Shown here: positions 61,001-64,000 of the stretch, piece after piece | Layout: every line of letters starts with the position of its first letter | Position numbering within the stretch: position 1 is the stretch's first letter | Assembly: GCA_023678885.1 (NCBI GenBank) | Contig: CM043002.1 | Span: forward strand, 2,064,022-2,128,021 | Length of the DNA: 64,000 nucleotides | From: Pogostemon cablin | Taxonomy: Eukaryota; Streptophyta; Magnoliopsida; Lamiales; Lamiaceae | Direction: 5' to 3' | The notes under the pieces: generated by a model | Databases searched by the model: none | What the model was told of the DNA's origin: nothing | Seen by the model: the letters and a program-made list of their open reading frames with translations, nothing else | Made by a program: the position numbers and the translations under genes

Positions 61001-63890
61001 TAACCTAAGTCATTTTTATTGCTTAATTCAAAGCTTCATTTAGTGGAATATTGTTGCGTATGTATATGTAACATGTTCAACAATTCCATTGGATACACAT
61101 TGATATGCTGTTTTTATTTCTTCAGGCATTGACTGAGGCAATGTTATTGGCAGACCTGGACCAAGATACGGTAAGTGCTCCAACTTTTAAATTCCTACTT
61201 TCTTTATTTTAATTTTATTTTTTTTGTCCCTGCTTCTTAAATGACCTGTTTCACACTATGCAGGTTGATTTTGTTCCCAACTTTGACAACTCACAAAAAG
61301 AACCATCTTTGCTTCCTGCTCGCATTCCAAACTTATTATTGAATGGTGCTTCTGGGATTGCGGTATGTACCTAAGTCTCTAGTGTATTAAAGTTGCTTCG
61401 CCTGATTTTCTACTTGGGATATATTTTCTCATTTTCTTCATATGGAGCATGATATGTTCGCTTCTCCCTCAGGTTGGAATGGCGACAAATATTCCACCAC
61501 ATAATCTTGGCGAGCTGGTAGATGCGCTCTCTGTGTTGATTCACAATCCTGATGCAACGGTATCATTTTAATCTGTCAAGCATATCTATTTCATGATCTC
61601 CCTTATGATCTTCTAAAATGAATGATATTTTTAAACTGGGCTCATGATTTTGAGGTTTAGCTCTGTTCCTATCCTTTAAGCTCTGACTTCATTGTGAAGC
61701 ATTTTTCGTTTTTTCTCCAGAAAGATGTTTGACTCATCATTCTGCTTTTGTCACCTGCTTGGAGCACTGCATCAATGACAAGGTTATTCGTGTCATTTTA
61801 GGAAAGCAGATGGCTGATATGATTTGAAATAGTTAGCTTTTTGAAGAACATCATCAAAATAATTTTTGGATGTACACAACTGTGTGAATTTTGTTCCCTG
61901 GCAAAGGAAACAGAAAATAACACATGAAAGAGAAAATGATTTTCTAATCTGTTATAGAGTCCATAAACTATCATGTACCATTGCTTCATTTGTTTTGTGA
62001 CTTCACTAATGAAATTGAGAGGGGTTTAGGAAACACAATTTTTTTGTTTCGTATTAATGCCTAAATTACTGTAATAAAAATAAAAATCAGCAGCAATGCT
62101 ATGATAGTCAATGCTACATTGTCATGGCATTGCTTTAATTTAATGAAAATCGATGTGTTCTGAGTAATGTCATCTTTTTATTTCCACATGTGATCCATTT
62201 TCAGGGTCTCACCAAAACAGCCTAAGTTGAAAACCATTTGACTATTAATTTTCTCTCTTTGATCTATATGCTTCAGAATTTTTGCATATCTTGGCATGAT
62301 TTTTAAAACATAGAAGTGGATGACTTCCCTTGTATGATGCAAAACTGATCACAGTGCCAATTTCTCGCTATCATTCGTCACGATTTATTGTTAATTTGAA
62401 AGATGATAAATCTAAAGGCTTGTTTCTCAATGCATTTGCAGTGGCCGCCTAATTCGCCTTTTACTGGCCTTCAAAGATTCTGTTTCTTTTCTCCTTCAAA
62501 TTACAATTTATTGTAAATCAGAGATTCAATTATTATATTAGTTCATCAATTGATTTTTGTAACAGTTGCAAGAATTACTCGAGTATATGCCTGGCCCCGA
62601 CTTCCCTACTGGAGGAATTATAATGGGAAATAGTGGGTAAGTAATTCATTAACATTGGTATCTTAAATTGCAAAAGTTGCCTGCATTCTGGATATTTCTT
62701 TTCTTTGCATCAGGCCTATCATCATAAATATGGTTTGATCATTGGATTCAAATAGGCATGTTTTGCATGTCATACTAACTGCAATAACAATCCATGTTAA
62801 TTTCTAACTGACATATTAATTTTCCCATATGGAATAGAAAATGTGTAGTGCTTATGTAGTTGGACCTTATCCTGTAATTTTCTTTTGCTACTAAAAATCT
62901 GTGTGAGTGTGTAGTGCTCCATGTGCTTGCATATTTGGAGTGCAATTTTCTTATCCTTCTCCTTTAGTCATATGTGCTGAAAAGCCTAGAATCAGCATCT
63001 TGTAGATTCTTCATTGCCACCTCAATAGTCAATAGTTCATTTGCGTTTCCTATCAATTTCAAAATTTTAAGCTGAAATGTTTTGAATTGTATGCACTCTG
63101 TGAAGTATTTTAGAGGCGTATCGAACTGGACGAGGACGTGTTGTAATCCGAGGGAAGACTGATGTTGAGTTACTTGATTCCAAAAGCAAGCGTTCAGCAA
63201 TTATCATAAAAGAGGTTTTCATCTTTATCTGCCTCAAATTCAGTTTTTAACTATTGTGTTGTGGTATTTCAAATTCAGTTAGAAGATCAATTTTAAATTT
63301 GAATTTGTTTTTCTGATGAAAACAGATTCCATATCAGACCAACAAAGCTTCCCTTGTCGAGAAAATTGCTGAACTTGTGGAAAATAAGGTATCTAATTGA
63401 TGATTGTCTTGTAGTGATTTCATGATTGAATTTCATAACAAGTCAATTGTGTTCTCTTTCATCTAATTTCAAAGAAGATAGGATGACTTGTCCTGATATA
63501 TACATGGAACACACAATTTGAACATGAAAGATACATATGATTAGTTTGTTTCTTGGTTGTAATTTGTCATTGCTTCTTTGATCATTATGTTCTTTTTTCC
63601 ATTATGATTAGTTTGTTTATTGGTTGTAATTTGTCATTGCTTCTTTGATCATTATGTTCTTTTTTCCATTCCTTTCTTTTCTGGAGTTGGGTTGTTTCCT
63701 TTGATCTTATAATCAGTTTCTGCTTTTTATCTCTTGGTTCTACTAAGGAGTCTTATCATCCCATTCAGCCTCTTCATTTGTACTATATGCTTATCTTTTT
63801 CTTAACTTTTGCGTTTATGTTAAGAGTTTGGAGGGTATCAGTGATATACGGGATGAGAGTGACCGAAATGGAATGCGCATTGTGATTGAG
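58062..63890 (+). CDS. GYRA: DNA gyrase subunit A, organellar (5' part; runs off the window)
   Basis: The DNA-cleaving subunit of the type II topoisomerase that supercoils plastid and mitochondrial DNA with gyrase B. Exons in window: 58062-58507, 59833-59902, 60036-60101, 60898-60999, 61126-61170, 61264-61362, 61473-61559, 62566-62636, 63106-63214, 63326-63388, 63825-63890; 408 residues so far, perhaps 40-45% of the protein. Residues 1-90 look like a targeting peptide (Ser/Arg/Leu-rich, few acidic). The core begins AYMAYAMSVLLGRALPDVRD and continues GKFHPHGDNAVYDS and FSLRSPLIRGHGNFGSIDAD. The catalytic tyrosine is Tyr222 in AAMRYTECRLE. LLPARIPNLLLNGASGIAVG follows. Exon junctions keep one frame throughout. 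Two in-frame starts exist (58062 and 58128). The remaining exons lie beyond 64000. Confidence 0.93.
60593..60800. mobile_element. MITE-like insertion in gyrase intron 3
   Basis: taggggtgttttggtatg at the left and ccaccaacaccccattagta at the right are imperfect inverted ends. The interior has paired ggaatgggaaaggg / ttcctttccattttc words. It resembles the insertion at 41221-41432 in layout. Confidence 0.5.
63537..63670. repeat. 67-bp tandem duplication in gyrase intron 10
   Basis: atgattagtttgttt followed by ggttgtaatttgtcattgct is present at 63537 and again at 63604, with one visible difference (ttcttgg versus ttattgg). It lies in the intron between the exons ending at 63388 and starting at 63825. 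Confidence 0.9.
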
Positions 63891-64000
63891 GTAACTTCAT
63901 ATAAATTTTCTTGTAGCATATTATTATCTAGTCTTCCAGTAACTAAGTCTGAGTGTCTGATCTATGTTTCCAGTTTTTAAACTCTTGTATGTGCCATTTG

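Noticed and set aside
1..64000. CRISPR array, operon or bacterial-type defence system
   Set aside because: The genes have introns, targeting peptides and plant-only families. No regularly spaced repeats or prokaryotic gene clusters are present.

Overview
The window is nuclear DNA of a flowering plant, most likely an asterid eudicot. The evidence is AT-rich intergenic DNA dense in MITEs, GT-AG introns, plant-only gene families (REM-type B3, EIN3-like, WRINKLED1-like AP2) and plant LTR retrotransposons. The plastid fragment near 32.2 kb fits that group, but the exact lineage is inference. Every gene model below was built by eye from splice signals, reading phase and family resemblance. No alignment or transcript was available.

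Layout: 1-6.7 kb is intergenic with MITEs, a perfect 32-bp hairpin and a 174-bp tandem repeat. At 6.7-10.6 kb (+) lies a nine-exon organellar RluA-type RNA pseudouridine synthase. At 11.6-14.5 kb (+) is a two-exon nuclear-envelope SUN-domain protein. At 16.5-21.0 kb (-) is an eight-exon REM-like protein with four B3 domains. The interval 21.1-25 kb holds a long inverted repeat, a MITE family and a tRNA-derived SINE. At 25.0-26.9 kb (+) is an intronless-CDS EIN3/EIL ethylene-signalling transcription factor. At 28.1-31.6 kb (-) is a seven-exon WRI1-like AP2 factor with a 9-nt microexon. The interval 31.6-38.1 kb is repeats, including a probable plastid trnL/trnF-spacer insertion and a LINE remnant. 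At 38.1-43.0 kb (-) is a seven-exon plant protein of unknown function. At 44.3-57.1 kb is a degenerate Sirevirus-type Copia element, into which a solo LTR inserted, into which a hAT element inserted. At 58.1 kb to the window end (+) are the first eleven coding exons of organellar DNA gyrase subunit A.

The genes do not form a pathway or operon; each is an independent eukaryotic locus. Two encode proteins expected in organelles (pseudouridine synthase, gyrase A), three are transcription factors (REM/B3, EIL, WRI1-like), one is a nuclear-envelope linker and one is unrecognised.

I found no clearly new multi-gene system. The observations most worth checking are: a 48-bp duplication that copies a splice acceptor in frame; four B3 domains each split by a phase-0 intron at the same place; a 113-bp inverted repeat next to the B3 gene; the three-level transposon nest with an envelope-like ORF; a SINE with 17-bp target duplications; the plastid insertion; and two features of gyrase A (Asn at the quinolone-resistance Ser position, and overlapping start codons).
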